A stretch of DNA of 64,000 bases from Spisula solida (lineage: Eukaryota > Mollusca > Bivalvia > Venerida > Mactridae). This document shows positions 1 through 12,600 of the stretch, piece after piece. The DNA is taken from the NCBI GenBank assembly GCA_947247005.1, contig OX365953.1:26844784-26908783 (forward strand). Reading direction: 5' to 3'. Within the stretch, counting starts at the first letter, position 1, and every line of letters starts with the position of its first letter. Below the pieces are notes generated by a model. It was not told where the DNA came from. It did no database searches and worked only from the letters and a program-made list of their open reading frames with translations. The position numbers were made by a program, and so were the translations under genes.

Positions 1-21
1 CACTGTACTTTATTAATCAGC

Positions 22-281
22 CACCGATCTCGCCAAGCATCTCAAATAGAAACCTCAGCTCAAATTGAGATTTTGCTCAAATCAGAGTCTGCTTTTTAGA
101 TACATCAGAAGTTTGTGATCTTGACATTTTTAAATTACTGTAATAAACTCGGAATAAAGGTGTCTGTTTTGTGATGTCAATTTTGAATCCATCCTCCTAT
201 GGATATTATTTCAAACATGAATGACAACATTTGAGATGAGATTTAGCTCAAATTAAGTTCCTTTGGGAGATTAGAACCAGG
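22..281. mobile_element. MITE family A, copy 1
   Basis: The ends are inverted versions of CGATCTCSCSAAGCATCTCA. The same about 250-bp sequence recurs at 61,545-61,799 and 63,152-63,396, with internal motifs such as GCTCAAATTGAGATTTTGCT. No coding capacity. Confidence 0.75.
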
Positions 282-475
282 AGTGTCAACAGAGTCAAAT
301 TAAAAACTGTTTCCATATTCAACTCAGAGAAGATTAAATTGACCATAGCTTTGCCATTTCTTGAGATATTTTCATCAAGTCACTTTATTTTGGCCAGAAA
401 TCATAGCTCTATCAGGATAGATTAATTCGGTATTCCGGATAAATAATCAGGTATATCAAAACTCCAGATATATAC
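279..475. mobile_element. MITE family B, copy 1
   Basis: It shares GTGTCAACAGRGYCAAATT and TTGAGATATTTTCATCAA with copies at 12,889-13,148, 13,477-13,550 and 18,197-18,446. The full-length copy has CAGGGG/CCCCTGG-like ends. Confidence 0.6.
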
Positions 476-1603
476 ATGATCAACTCACTCAAAGACCAAA
501 ATAACACATATCATACATACAACATCTGGTCTATGTCTGAAACAACGTCAATAAATTAGATTGAAAAGTTTAATAAATTTTCATCAAATATTTTCATTCT
601 TTTTTGTTATCATGTAATATTGTATACCTATTATGTAACAAGGATTCTGATTGGCTTAGACGGCCTGCACGAGAGGTGTATATATTTTAATATACACCTC
701 CCGAAAGCGAGGCTGGGGTGGATATTACTTTTTTTATGACGTGACGGTCGTTTCCTGCGACCTAACGTTCCAAACAACGTAACGTTATTTCCCGTATTAT
801 TTGACCTACAGCTGCTCATACATATTTATAGGCTCTAACGAGCCATTAATGATAAATGCCGTTAATAAATATGTGAATACTCTGGCAAACACAACATAAG
901 AAAAGCATTGTTAGCTAGAACAATTGAAGAGTCATCTTTTGTCTTACATACACTTTTCTGAAGAGAGACTGGAGTTATTATAATTTAAAAAGAGTCAATG
1001 GCTTTTATTTGCTTGACTTATGGCATGGTATACAATATAACAGTTGTCGACGTATGTTTCGATGAATATGATGTTTAGTTGACCTTCAAAAATTGATATT
1101 GACCGATGACGAAATCACTTTTTTCAGGTCAACAAAACATCATATTCACCTCAACATAAGTCAATAACAGTATATTGTATAACATCCAATAACTTCAATA
1201 TCCCTGTGTACTTAATATATAGCGATCTCATTTGACCATTGAAATCACCATTTTAGTACTGAAATTTGCACACTTATTCAAATATAAAACTTTTTGACCA
1301 CTAAGATTCTTAGGGAAGAGTCAATTTTTCATCAAATGATATGTAGTTTGGTTATAAATAGTAAAATCAAGCAAAGAACTATCACAATGAGCCTTGATAT
1401 TCATCACCTATAATATTAGAACCGCCTTAATATCCATGCACTTTTAAGACAAGACAAAGTATATAAACAATCTAAATCAGCATATTTTCTTACTTTCATG
1501 TTTTTCAGCAATAGAATTAACAATATTATAAAACATAGAAATCAAAGAGCAAATAACAATAAACAAAGCAATTCAACAAATACTCAGGTACTCAAATAAT
1601 TAT

Positions 1604-1907
1604 ACAGGGCTCTCGCTACACTTTTGGGACTTGGGCCAGGGGCCCTCAGGTAGGGGAATTTCGCGTCGTTTTTAAGAAAAAGGGGAATTTTGTCTTAAAG
1701 TTTTATAAATATCAATACAATTATAAAAGTAATATATATTAAATGAACAAAAAGTCGATTTTAAGCTATAACAACAGATAAAACAATGGCTGAACAACAT
1801 TTACAAAGGCTCTTCATTGATTTTTTTTGAGGGGATTTTTTTCAGAAAATAGGGGGAAAATATATATTCATTTAGGGGGGAGGGGAATGGTCAAATGAGA
1901 GCCCTGT
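1604..1907. mobile_element. MITE with ACAGGGCTCTC inverted termini
   Basis: ACAGGGCTCTC at 1,604 is matched by GAGAGCCCTGT ending at 1,907. The flanking 8-mers are similar but not identical, so a hAT-type origin is only suggested. Confidence 0.6.
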
Positions 1908-2083
1908 AATATACCAAACTGTTCTGACACATGCTTCCAACCGATAAATAAACCCAGGTGCACAACTGAACATCATAATAAATATTTCTGCAAAGTCACA
2001 TGACCATAGATAAATTTAATTTGGGAGATGCATGACAAGCAACACAGGTGCATAAAAATCATCTGAGAAATCTGGACAATTCA

Positions 2084-2415
2084 ATTGTGGCATTATGCCT
2101 AAGTAGGCTACGCATTGTGGCATTATGCCTAAGTAGGCTCCGCATTGTGGCATTATGCCTAAGTAGGATTCGCATTGTGGCACAATGCCTAAGTAGGATC
2201 CGCATTGTGGCATTATGCCTAAGTAGGCTCCACATTATGGCATTATACTTAAGTAGGATCCGCATTGTGGCATTATACTTAAGTAGGCTCCGCATTGTGG
2301 CATTATGCCTAAGTAGGTTCACATTGTGGCATCATTATGCATAAGTAGGATCTGCATTGTGGCATTATGCCTAAGTAGGATCCGCATTGTGGCATCATGC
2401 CAAAGTAGGATCTGC
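2084..2415. repeat. Minisatellite, 30-bp unit, about 11 copies
   Basis: Tandem copies of a 30-bp unit (CATTGTGGCATTATGCCTAA plus GTAGGCTCCG) with point variants. Because 30 is a multiple of three, it opens spurious reading frames on both strands. Confidence 0.95.
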
Positions 2416-3520
2416 AAATATTGACAATGAGCCTATGTGACCATCTGCCTAATCACTGACTGAATCCACCAATCTAATAACTAGAGTTTTCCACTCGAAA
2501 ACCTTATAAACAAAATGAAAAATAGAAATCATCAACATTATTCTGACCCATAGTATCATGATCTGAAAGTAAAGCATGGAATGTATGTTACATTTAATTT
2601 GTCACATAATCTGCGACCTAGCAGTGCCACAAAGCCATGACTGAAACACATTCGGCACTCCCAGATTGTGCAATAAATATTTAAATTAATAATAATATTT
2701 ATTTGGTATAAGATGCATATAATTAGTCTGATATTAACCAATCCATGCCTTGATGAAGGCCATTATGTCAGGACAATACCAATGTCATCAAGACTTTGCG
2801 CTCATTTGGTTGAAACCTATGCAACATACATAATTCTTTTGAATGATAATGTGCGTTCTCTAAGGTTATGTGATAAACAGAATCTTACATTTCTTCTTTA
2901 TTAATGACACTCGGTGAAGCCCCTGTCAAATTATCTAGTCCACTCATTTAATAAAACTTGTATGTATTAAGGAGCACTCTACACAATGTTCTACAGAAAC
3001 TTGCTAAATCTATTACAATGTAGCAATACCATGTAACTTTTGGTTACAGGTTCAAGACAAAATTTGCTTCATTTCGAAAACAAAATAGCCGTAAGTATTT
3101 TATTTCTTCATCCATTTCTATGAAATATACACCACCCTAAGGGGAAAATTATTTGCTTTCCATGAAATATAAGATCTTTTTCAGCAGCTTGACCGTTTTT
3201 CCAGCAATCTTGTCCATAATAACTAGCCAAGTCAATCAGGGGTCATAACTCTGGTAGAAATGTTGGATAGAGTTACATGGCATGGACAATGTAAGGTATT
3301 TATGATGGTAAACAAGTATGCCAAGTTTAAAAGCAATGCCTTGATAGACTTTGAAAATATCTGAGTTTCAACGGTTAACATTTTCGAACGGACGGACAGG
3401 ACAATCACTATATGCATTGCCGGGGCATAAAAATTCAGTCATATGCATACACACTGGCAATTGGACATAGTGTTATTACCATATTCCCTCGAATAAATGC
3501 CCCCGGGGGCGGGTACATAC

Positions 3521-3631
3521 CTTCTTAGTAGCTTCATTAAACAATGACATCAAACATTCCCTAGCTGTGAGGAATGGATTACTGGCAGCTAGACTTCTCA
3601 TATAGTAATACACTGCATCCAGTTTATGTTT
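3521..3631 (-). CDS. SMG6: SMG6 exon 12 (last exon in window)
   Basis: Acceptor AATTACAG|AAACAT and donor AAGAAG|GTATGT. It encodes KHKLDAVYYYMRSLAASNPF and then LTARECLMSLFNEATKK. It leaves in phase 0. No further SMG6 exon was recognised between 1 and 3,520. Confidence 0.95.
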
Positions 3632-6600
3632 CTGTAATTGATATAAATATAAACATAAATACAACCAAAATCTAATTAGTGCTTTAGTAATGTATACAGG
3701 TACATGCTGAAACCTGGTCAGTTGTGAGGTTGACCTTTAAGAAAGTATACAGCAGTATTAGGTAGGGCTGCATTCCGGTTTCCGATATAAATCCAATACC
3801 GGTATTTTGGGTTTCGATCGATACATCGTATGGAATGTGTCCTATCAGTCAAAAAATCGAACAACAAAAATACATATGTAAATCAAGTCTAGTTTTTTCG
3901 TCGTCTCAGAATGGTCAGGTCGTCAACGCAGCTTATGTCTGAGTGAACCTAATTTTCGACCAAGAATCTGCTGTGCAAACCACTCATTGACAAGGAATTT
4001 AAACAAGAGCACCGCCTTGCGGGTGCAGACGCTCATCTGATCATTGTCACTGTAAAAAAGGCCCATTACCCTTGCATAAAGTAGAGCAGTGTTATGAGTA
4101 TTGCTTTATAAAAGTGAGGTATTGATAGTGAAAAAAGGGGCAATAACTCTTGCAAAATGCTGATCAGAGTTATGGGTCATGCTTGGCATGGCCAGGTGTG
4201 GATGGTGAATAAGTGTTGAAAGTTTCAAAGCAATAGCCCACATAGTGTATGAGAAAAGTGGGCCTTAACACAAAACTTAACCAAGGAATGTTCTAAGTCC
4301 AAAAAGCAGGGCTCGACACTAACACTGGTCCGCTGGTCCGAGACCAGTAAAAATCCAGAAGGACCAGTGAAAATTCTGGAGGACCAGTAACTGTCCTATT
4401 TACAAATTTGGCGCTTTTGCCCTGTCGGACCAGTGCCCAAAATAGTTAGTGTCAAGGCCTGAAAAGGGGCAATAATTCTTACAAAATGCAGATCAGAGTT
4501 ATGGGTCTTGCTTGACATGGTCAGGTATTGATGGTGAACAAGTATTGAACGTTTCAAAGCAAAAACTCAGATAGTTTTGGAGAAAAGTGGATCTAAACAC
4601 AAAACTTAACCAAGGAATTAACTAAGTCTAAAAGGGGGCAATAACTCATGCAAAATGCAGATCAGAGTTAAGGGTCTTGCTTGACATGGTCAGGTATTAA
4701 TGGTGAACAAGTGTTGAAAGTTTCAAAGCAATAGCCCACATAGTGTATGAGAAAAGTGGACATAAACGCAAAACTTAACCAAGGAATTAACTAAGTCTAA
4801 AAGGGGCAATAACTCTCACAAAATGCAGATCAGAGTTATGGTTCTTGTTCGACATGGTCAGGTATTCATGGTGAACAAGTGTTGAAAGTTTCAAAGCAAT
4901 AGCCCACATAGTGTATGAGAAAAGTGGACCTAAACACAAAACTTAACCAAGGAATTTTCTAAGTCTAATAAGGGGCAATAACTCATACAAAATGCAGATC
5001 AGAGTTATGGTTCTTGTTTGACATGGTCAGGTATTGATGGTGAACAAGTGTTGAAAGTTTCAAAGTAATAACTCTGATAGTTTAGGAGAAAAGTGGACCT
5101 AAACGCAAAACTTAACCAAGGCATTTTATTTATTAAGTCCATAAAGGGGCAATAATTCTTACAAAATGCAGATCAGAGTTATGGGTCTTGCTTTACAGGC
5201 TCAGGTATTGATGGTGAACAAGTGTTGCAAGTTTCAAAGCAACAGCTTTGATAGTTAATGAAAAAAGTTTACCTAAACACAAAACTTAACCAAGCAACGC
5301 CGACGACGATCAAGTGATGACAATAACTCATCTTTTTTTCAAAAATCAGATGAGCTAAAAACATGTCAAAATATGTTGTTTATCACATCTCAGGCCTGAC
5401 TTGATTGTGTTTTGCAAGTTGAAAACATGTTTTAAATATGTAGGTGGCTATTTACAGTATTAAGACGTTTAATTGCCAAAAGAAAATATCATATGATATA
5501 TCGATCATTTTTGTATCAATACAAAATATTGTATTGATCAATCTAGCTGATACACAGCCCTAGTATTAGGTGATGGAACAGTATCACACACAGGTTGTAT
5601 CTGTTTGTATCCTGTAACCAATTCAGATTAAAATCATTTACTCGACAGATATAAGAATCTGTTGGCCTGATAAAATACTGTTTAAATACACACTAAATTA
5701 CAAGGTTGTTTATGCAGTAGGGTCCCATCCCAAAAAGCCAAGTGTACAACTTCTTATTAAGAGAACAAAGAGAATTTAAGAAAATATGAAACTTTTCTTT
5801 ACCGTATAGAGGGCAAGAATAGCCAACTGGTTATATGGACGTCCATTCTTGGGTGCAATCTGCTGTGCCTTGGTGTACCAGCTACAAGTATTAACACATT
5901 ATAATAAACGTAAATATAAGCATCAACAATCTAGGTCAAATGAAACAAAAGGAGGATTCATATGGTCCTAAATTACTTCTACATTTGTCAGCCTGAAAAA
6001 TCAAGGGTAGTTCAACTTGTACTACATATCTTGATAATTTATTGTTTTATTTTTAGTCCTATCCCAATAAATACATTCATAATTGGGAAATTAAACCATG
6101 AATTTTAAGCGCTATTCAGTTAGAAATCCCTTCCTCCCAGCAAAGATTCCCTCTCTTCGAAAGTCACTATGTCTGTCTCTGAAAAATGTTGCTCAAGGGA
6201 GACCACTGCACTAACAAAAAGGTTCTCTGGGTTTAAAATACTTACCTTCTAGCTCTTGCATAGTTAACTTTGCCATCGTGAGATTGTTCCTTGTAACGGG
6301 CTATATCACCCAGACATATGGTTGTTCTTTGAGCACTGAGTAAAGCAAGTTTTATCGTACGACTGAGGTTATCGGGAGGTAATCTATTTGGATCTAAGAA
6401 CATGTCTAGGTCAAAGTTGAACGTTTTCTGTAACTTTTCTAGCAAGTTTTCATAAAATGTTGTACCCTGAAAATGGACAAAATTTCTCCAAAAATTATTT
6501 TATCAACAAACACAGTTCCTATTGAAAAGCAAGAAACATCATACAATCAACACATGATTCACAAGCAGTGTACAGTCTTTCAGTCACATGGTTCATACAC

Positions 6601-9600
6601 AATTCTCACATCCAAAATCAAGGACTTTTCAAGTTTTTTTCAAGGTACAATTTGTATATTCAAGGCATTTTCCTGAACATTAACCAAAGTACAATTGTAT
6701 GATTTTGACTTTGTGCCTGATTAACTTGAAAATTATTGTCATCACGACTACTGCCTAGCAATCTACATGTCTCACTCTGACACCCATACATTTACACAAA
6801 AAAAGACTGTTTTTGTATCATTTTTATGCAGATAATGGGTCATTCTGACAACATTCATACACTTCTATTTGCCTAAATTCAAGGATTTCAGTTAAATTCA
6901 AGTACCATTTTGACATTTTTTCAAGGCAGCACTTAATTCAATTACTTTTCAAGGTTGAGAACAAATTCAAGGACTTTTCAAGGCCACTACGAACCTTGAT
7001 CATTGTTAATACATAATTCTCACACCAAAATTCAAGGACTTTCAAGGTAGAATTTGTATTTTCAAGGCCTTTTTCCAAAGCTTTACCAAGGGAAATTAAA
7101 CAATTTCGTCTCTTGGTGCTTGATAAATGAAAATTATTTTCATAACGACTACGGCTGAGGACTTCATGTCTCACACTCGCAACAATACATTTACATACTA
7201 CTAAACTAAAGGTTTTCCCTTAAATTCAAGTATACTAACATTATGGCATTTTTTCAAGGCAGCACTTAATTCAAGTACTTTTCAAGGTTGAAACCAAATT
7301 CCTAATCTGGCGACTCAGGTTCAAATGCGGGTGAAAGCACTCATATGCCTGCCAAATTTCAACAGAAAGCTGACTGGAAAATAAAGGCTATGCTCGGCAT
7401 TTTTAAAAGAAGGCCTGTGCGAACCTTGTTATTACAAGTACCTTAACCTGCACTCTGCACTCACCTCGTCTAGAACTTTGTTCAGTGATATCTTGCTCTC
7501 CTCAGAGTGATCCTCCGCTAACTGTTTCCTGATTAGTTCTACCATGTGATAAAATACTGACTTCCACAACATTTGTTCCACATTCTGTTTGGTAGCTAAA
7601 TCAGGATCTAACAGAATCAATTTTTCAAACCTGATTAGCAACTCTCTCCTGAAAGAAACCAAAGCTATAACATGTTAGGCTTAAAATAAAGTATTGTTTG
7701 TTTCCCATTCCACTACCTACCCGAACAAAAACAGCCCTACCCAAAATATTTTATTGCCTAAATTGAAATAATTGTTGGTTGTTTTAGAAAAATTGGGGAT
7801 GAAAATGTTATTTTTGTATATGAGCTAATGTTTCTTAATAGTAAATTTGGTATCTATTTAAATTTAAGACTTGGTTTTCACCTTAGAGTTATTACTAAAG
7901 TTAATTATTTGTATGTCTAGACCATTAACTATCATTCTGAAACAATTCCAAAAAATACATTTAACCTACCTACCTACCCATTCTAAATCTGCTTGGGTTG
8001 GGATGGGGAAAGAAGAATATTTGAAGTTTGGCCTTAATTCTAGTTACGTTTCGGAATTTTAAAAACCATTTAGTCTATTTATTCATGTTGAAGGCAACAG
8101 AAACTTTTGACAATTGAGCTACTGTCTACAAAATTAATAGGGTCATCTACTGCTGTTGACCAACCTCTATGTATACATAAAGTTAGATGATCTTAGGGTC
8201 AACCCTTCTTGATTTATTGAATGGACACCGTTTAGTCTACTGACAGACAGACACATATACCCACAGACTGACATGAGCAAAGCAAAATACCCCAACACTA
8301 ATCAATAATGGGCAGAGCATAAAAATTGCTACTATTTCCGAACTCCAAATGTCTGAAAATCAGAATGTACTGTAAACACTGTGTATATACAAGTCATACA
8401 CTTTGAATTGTATAGTCTCTCATTAAATCATAGTGACCGGAAATCACAGATGCTTTTACTCGCAATAAGTCATACAAGTTGAAATGTGTAGTCTCCCAAT
8501 CAATAAATCATACAGTGACCGGATATCAGATGATTTGCTCGCAATAAGTCATACAAATTTAAATGTATAGCCTCCCAATAAGTCATACAGTGGTGTGGTA
8601 ACTCACCTGAGCTGATTGATCATATGAAGTGTATCATCACTACCAATTCTACACGAGATTAAATGATTGAGCTGTCTATCTAGAGGGATTGCTTCCCTGA
8701 GAATTTGTTCGGCCATCATACGACACTGAGATCTACTACGTCCAGATATCATTTGTTGTTCTGCTTCCATACCACTAAAATAACAAACAGATTAAACAAG
8801 AATTATATTCATGTTTGATTTATAATAATCCATGCAAAATGTGTATACAGGCTTTTGTGTACAGGCCGGAGGCCATTTTAATGCAAAATTCTTTTAAATA
8901 TGGAATCTTTCCAACACAAACACTTTTCCAATCCATAGTGTATGTATTAACTATTAATAAGTACTATTAAAGTAATGCACTTATAAATGATTGTTTGGCT
9001 ATTTTTAGGGCCGAATGCAGGCACTTTCCCCTAGCAAAATAACCTACATTTTTCCCCAATAAGTCATATTTTTTCCCCAAAAAGAATGCATATTTTCCCC
9101 TTATCATTCTTGCTGGTTTAAAGCAACTAACAATATGGCGTTTTAAAGTAAAAACAATAGATTTTCAAACTTGCAAAAGTCGTTGCTACATAATTATGAA
9201 TTGAGAATAGCAAAGTATGAACAATTTATAACCAAGACAATCTTTTTTACAGGGGTTCTATTGAGCCATAATGCCCAATCCTGAAAATAAGACGCCTGTC
9301 TGCTTTAAGTGCCATTAGGACACCTCCCTTAACCAAACTCTGCTTCAAACATTGTTCTATTGTTAAAATTCAGCTTATGCAACTTCAAATGGCCATAACT
9401 TAGCCAATTCTTTGAATTTTTTCATCAAATAACTTTTATTTTCTGTAGAAAAGTTTCTACTTTGTAAAGCATCAAATCCGGAATGTAGAACCCCTGTTTT
9501 TAATAATTCCCAATTTCGCCAATTGTCACGCTAAAATGTCCCAATTTTATGGACACAGGCTGTTTAATTTTGTTCAAGAAAAATCACTGCTTATACATAT

Positions 9601-12600
9601 CCAATAACTTTGTCCATTTATATTGTTAATAAATCAATAAGTAACTTATGATAGTATCAAGCCCATCCCCAGAGACAGAAAGCGCTGTGGTATCACAGCT
9701 CCTTAATTTCAGATTTGGCATTCCCCCAGCGCCTTAAATCCTAGTATGGTGTCTTTAAATCACTACGGGTGCAAATATTTTGGGTCAGTATTGTGTTATA
9801 GGAGAGATTATGGCCTTTATTACGTAAAAAGTGCTTAAACCATCCTTTAAATAATGGAAAACCATGCAGTATTCTCTTGTAAAACATTTTAGCCATTCTT
9901 GTCGATCTCCTTTAGCACAAATCCCAGCATTGCGCCAGCATCTTAAAAAATGTCTGGGGAAGGGCCTGAGTATGTAAAATAATATATTACCTTTGATAGA
10001 AGCCATCCTCATGATAAGGTGATGTTTCCCTGTAATTATCCGGCGGTTGTTGGAACCCATACGGTGCTGGTGCAAACATTCCTGGGTGTGGTGGCATCAT
10101 TGCATTGTATCCATACCCGTACCCTGGTGGAAAGTACGGACCAGGACCGGGACCCGGACCATAGCCTCGGTTTGGAAACATGTTTGGTGGAGGTGGTTGA
10201 GGACCCCCACCCAAATACTGCGGTGAATGAGGTGATGAAGGGTATGAATCAGTGTCCTTAAATTCCATCTCGGGTTTTGCTTGCTCTATGACTATGGGTT
10301 TACTTGGATTGTTCGGATCAAATAATGTTTTCTGTCTCTGTCCTGACCCGGAATATTGCCGTTCCCGACCCCTAGAACTTCCTCCATCTTGAGAATGTCC
10401 CCTACCCCAGCCTTGATGTTCATGATGAGTATCAAAACTATTTTTTCTACTATGTGTTTGTGACGGTGTATGAGAATCTCTGGTTTGTGATTGTTGAGGG
10501 GGAAGATGTATGATACCACCTCCGTGAGGCTCATCCTGCTTGCCCCCGCCTCTTTGAGGCTCATCCTGCTTACCACCGCCTCTGTGAGGCTCATCCTGCT
10601 TACCACCGCCCCCATGTGAGTCACGTCTGTCACGATTGCCTCTATGAGAATGTCCACCTTGATTACCCCTGTCAGAATGACCACCCTGATTTCCTCGGTT
10701 ATCCTTCTCCTTGGAGCCTTTAAAATGATGGTCTTTATCCTTTCTGTGTTGTCCTTCATGATGACCCCTACCTCTACCCCTGTAGCCTTGTCGTCCATCA
10801 TCATGCGTGTCCCTATTGTCATGATGCCTGTCAGATCCTCTTCCTCCACTATAGTTTCTATTTCTTTCATTTGGCCTTGAATGACCTTCATCTCGGCCCC
10901 ATCTGTCCCTTGATTGATAAGGTTCATCCAACTGCTCGTATGAGCCCCTCTTATCCCACCCTCTTCCTCTCCCACCCCTATACTGTCCCTTCCCACCTCG
11001 TTTGTTCCATTCATCACCCCTATAGCCCCTATCTCTCCAGTTGTCATCATGACCCCCTTTCCAATGTTCATCTCTAGAGCCCCGTCTTCCAGGACCTTCA
11101 GAGGAATTCTGTCTACTCAAATTCTCTGAACTTCGACCTTTATAATTGTCCACTTTGACCTCTCTACGGTTACTGCCACGCCCACCACATGTCACTGATA
11201 TATTCATATGTTCCATTGAGCCACTCCTCATTTTCTGCGAGCCTCCACTATTTTTTCGTCTTCGACGTCTCCTACGGCGACCATCTCCGCTGTAAGCACT
11301 CTGTACACTGTGAACACTCTGTACACTTGATACACTCGAGTCTCGGCTTCTAAAACCTGAAAATATAGATTCCTCCATTGTGGCAAGGACAACACAGATT
11401 TGAAATAGGTTCACAATAATGTTAATATAAAAGGAGAAATAAATTTCAACATCAGAGTGGTATTCAATATTGATCTTATTAAATTGGAGAATAAGGGTAG
11501 CCAATCATATTGCCTGTTTCTGAAGAAGAGTTTAATATAGTGTGATCAAATTGGTTGTCCTTATTCTTAAGTGAAGTATGATCAATATAGAATACCAGCC
11601 GAAGTGCAACCATTACAATCCTTTGGTATTCAATCCTGCATACAATGCAAGCTCTATGTAAGGGAAGAATATCAACTCGAAAGAGTTTTGACACAAAAAT
11701 ATGTCTCCCACAAAGCGCATTAACTTCAACACTAATCAATCAACCTAAAACGTCTGACAATATGTACAACTAGGCTTGGTACCTATTATTCATGTGAAGT
11801 TTCATTGAAATGCAACCAATGCTTAATGAGAACAACCACAGTTAAACTTTGTGATATCCGTCCAGCACAAAATCATTCCATCTCCCCACTAAATGTGAGA
11901 GACCTAAGAAGACACAGGAAAAACATGATATTGTGTTTCCAAAAATTTCAACAGTGGCATTCTAAGGTTCAACATAATACTATTAATAAAGAAGAACTAT
12001 GGCCAGTTAACGAAACAACATTTGAAGAAAATGTTGGCCCAAGTATAACGTAAAGTACCAAGAGAACCTCGTCTACGTTCAGTTCTGCCCCTTAATTCAT
12101 CATCGTGTTTACGTCTAGGTAGTGGTAGAGTGCTGGATTTCTCTGCCCACGTGTCTGACTTGGACGGAAAGCCACCAGCGAGGTATCCTGGGGTACTTGA
12201 GGTCATCACATTATCACGAGCATTATTCGTTCTATCTTTGTAAGCATCTTTCTGTGACAGACCAAGTTCTTGACGTTCAAACCATTCATTCAACTTCTGT
12301 GTTTCATCTTGAACCTAAATATAGTAATAAGATAACATTTAATCCACATTAATCATAATATAAATCATGTATACATAGAACTATTATGTATTGCATATTG
12401 GTATTTCCTATGATCATGGCAGTCAGAAACCATTTGTTACACAAGAAGAGATTTTGACACAAATGTGTTTTGTCTCCCACAAAGGGTCATAACTCTAACA
12501 AAACTATATCTATCCGACCTAAATTAGCTTGGTACTAAGTATTCATGAGAAGCTTTATTAAAATGGGACCAGAGGCTAAGGAGATCAAGTCATTAAGAAT

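Larger units (their letters stand above)
1..3520 (-). other. SMG6 intron (3' end outside window)
   Basis: No coding signal was recognised. It holds a family-A MITE (22-281), an adjoining family-B MITE (279-475), a 304-bp MITE (1,604-1,907) and a 30-bp minisatellite (2,084-2,415). Confidence 0.7.
3763..5562. mobile_element. hAT-like non-autonomous transposon with a satellite core
   Basis: Exactly 1,800 bp. Termini TAGGGCTG and CAGCCCTA are flanked by perfect 8-bp target duplications GTATTAGG (3,755-3,762 and 5,563-5,570). Subterminal sequences on both sides carry ATCGATA motifs in inverted orientation. The body is a tandem array with a period of about 170 bp. No transposase remnant was seen. 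The 8-bp duplication and TAGGGCTG end are typical of hAT elements (family knowledge). It sits in SMG6 intron 11. Confidence 0.85.

Noticed and set aside
2016..2344. Open frames with repeated CLSRLRIVA and MPQCxxYLGI peptides
   Set aside because: Translation of the 30-bp minisatellite at 2,084-2,415 on both strands.
2084..2415. CRISPR-like regular repeats
   Set aside because: The whole 30-bp unit repeats with no unique spacers, and the genome is eukaryotic.
9785..10075. 96-codon open frame spanning the SMG6 exon 7 donor
   Set aside because: It overlaps MITE family E and exon 7 in a different frame.
10292..11071. 259-codon minus-strand open frame
   Set aside because: Shadow of SMG6 exon 7 in another frame; the RGG/DEPH-rich frame is the one continuous with the flanking exons.
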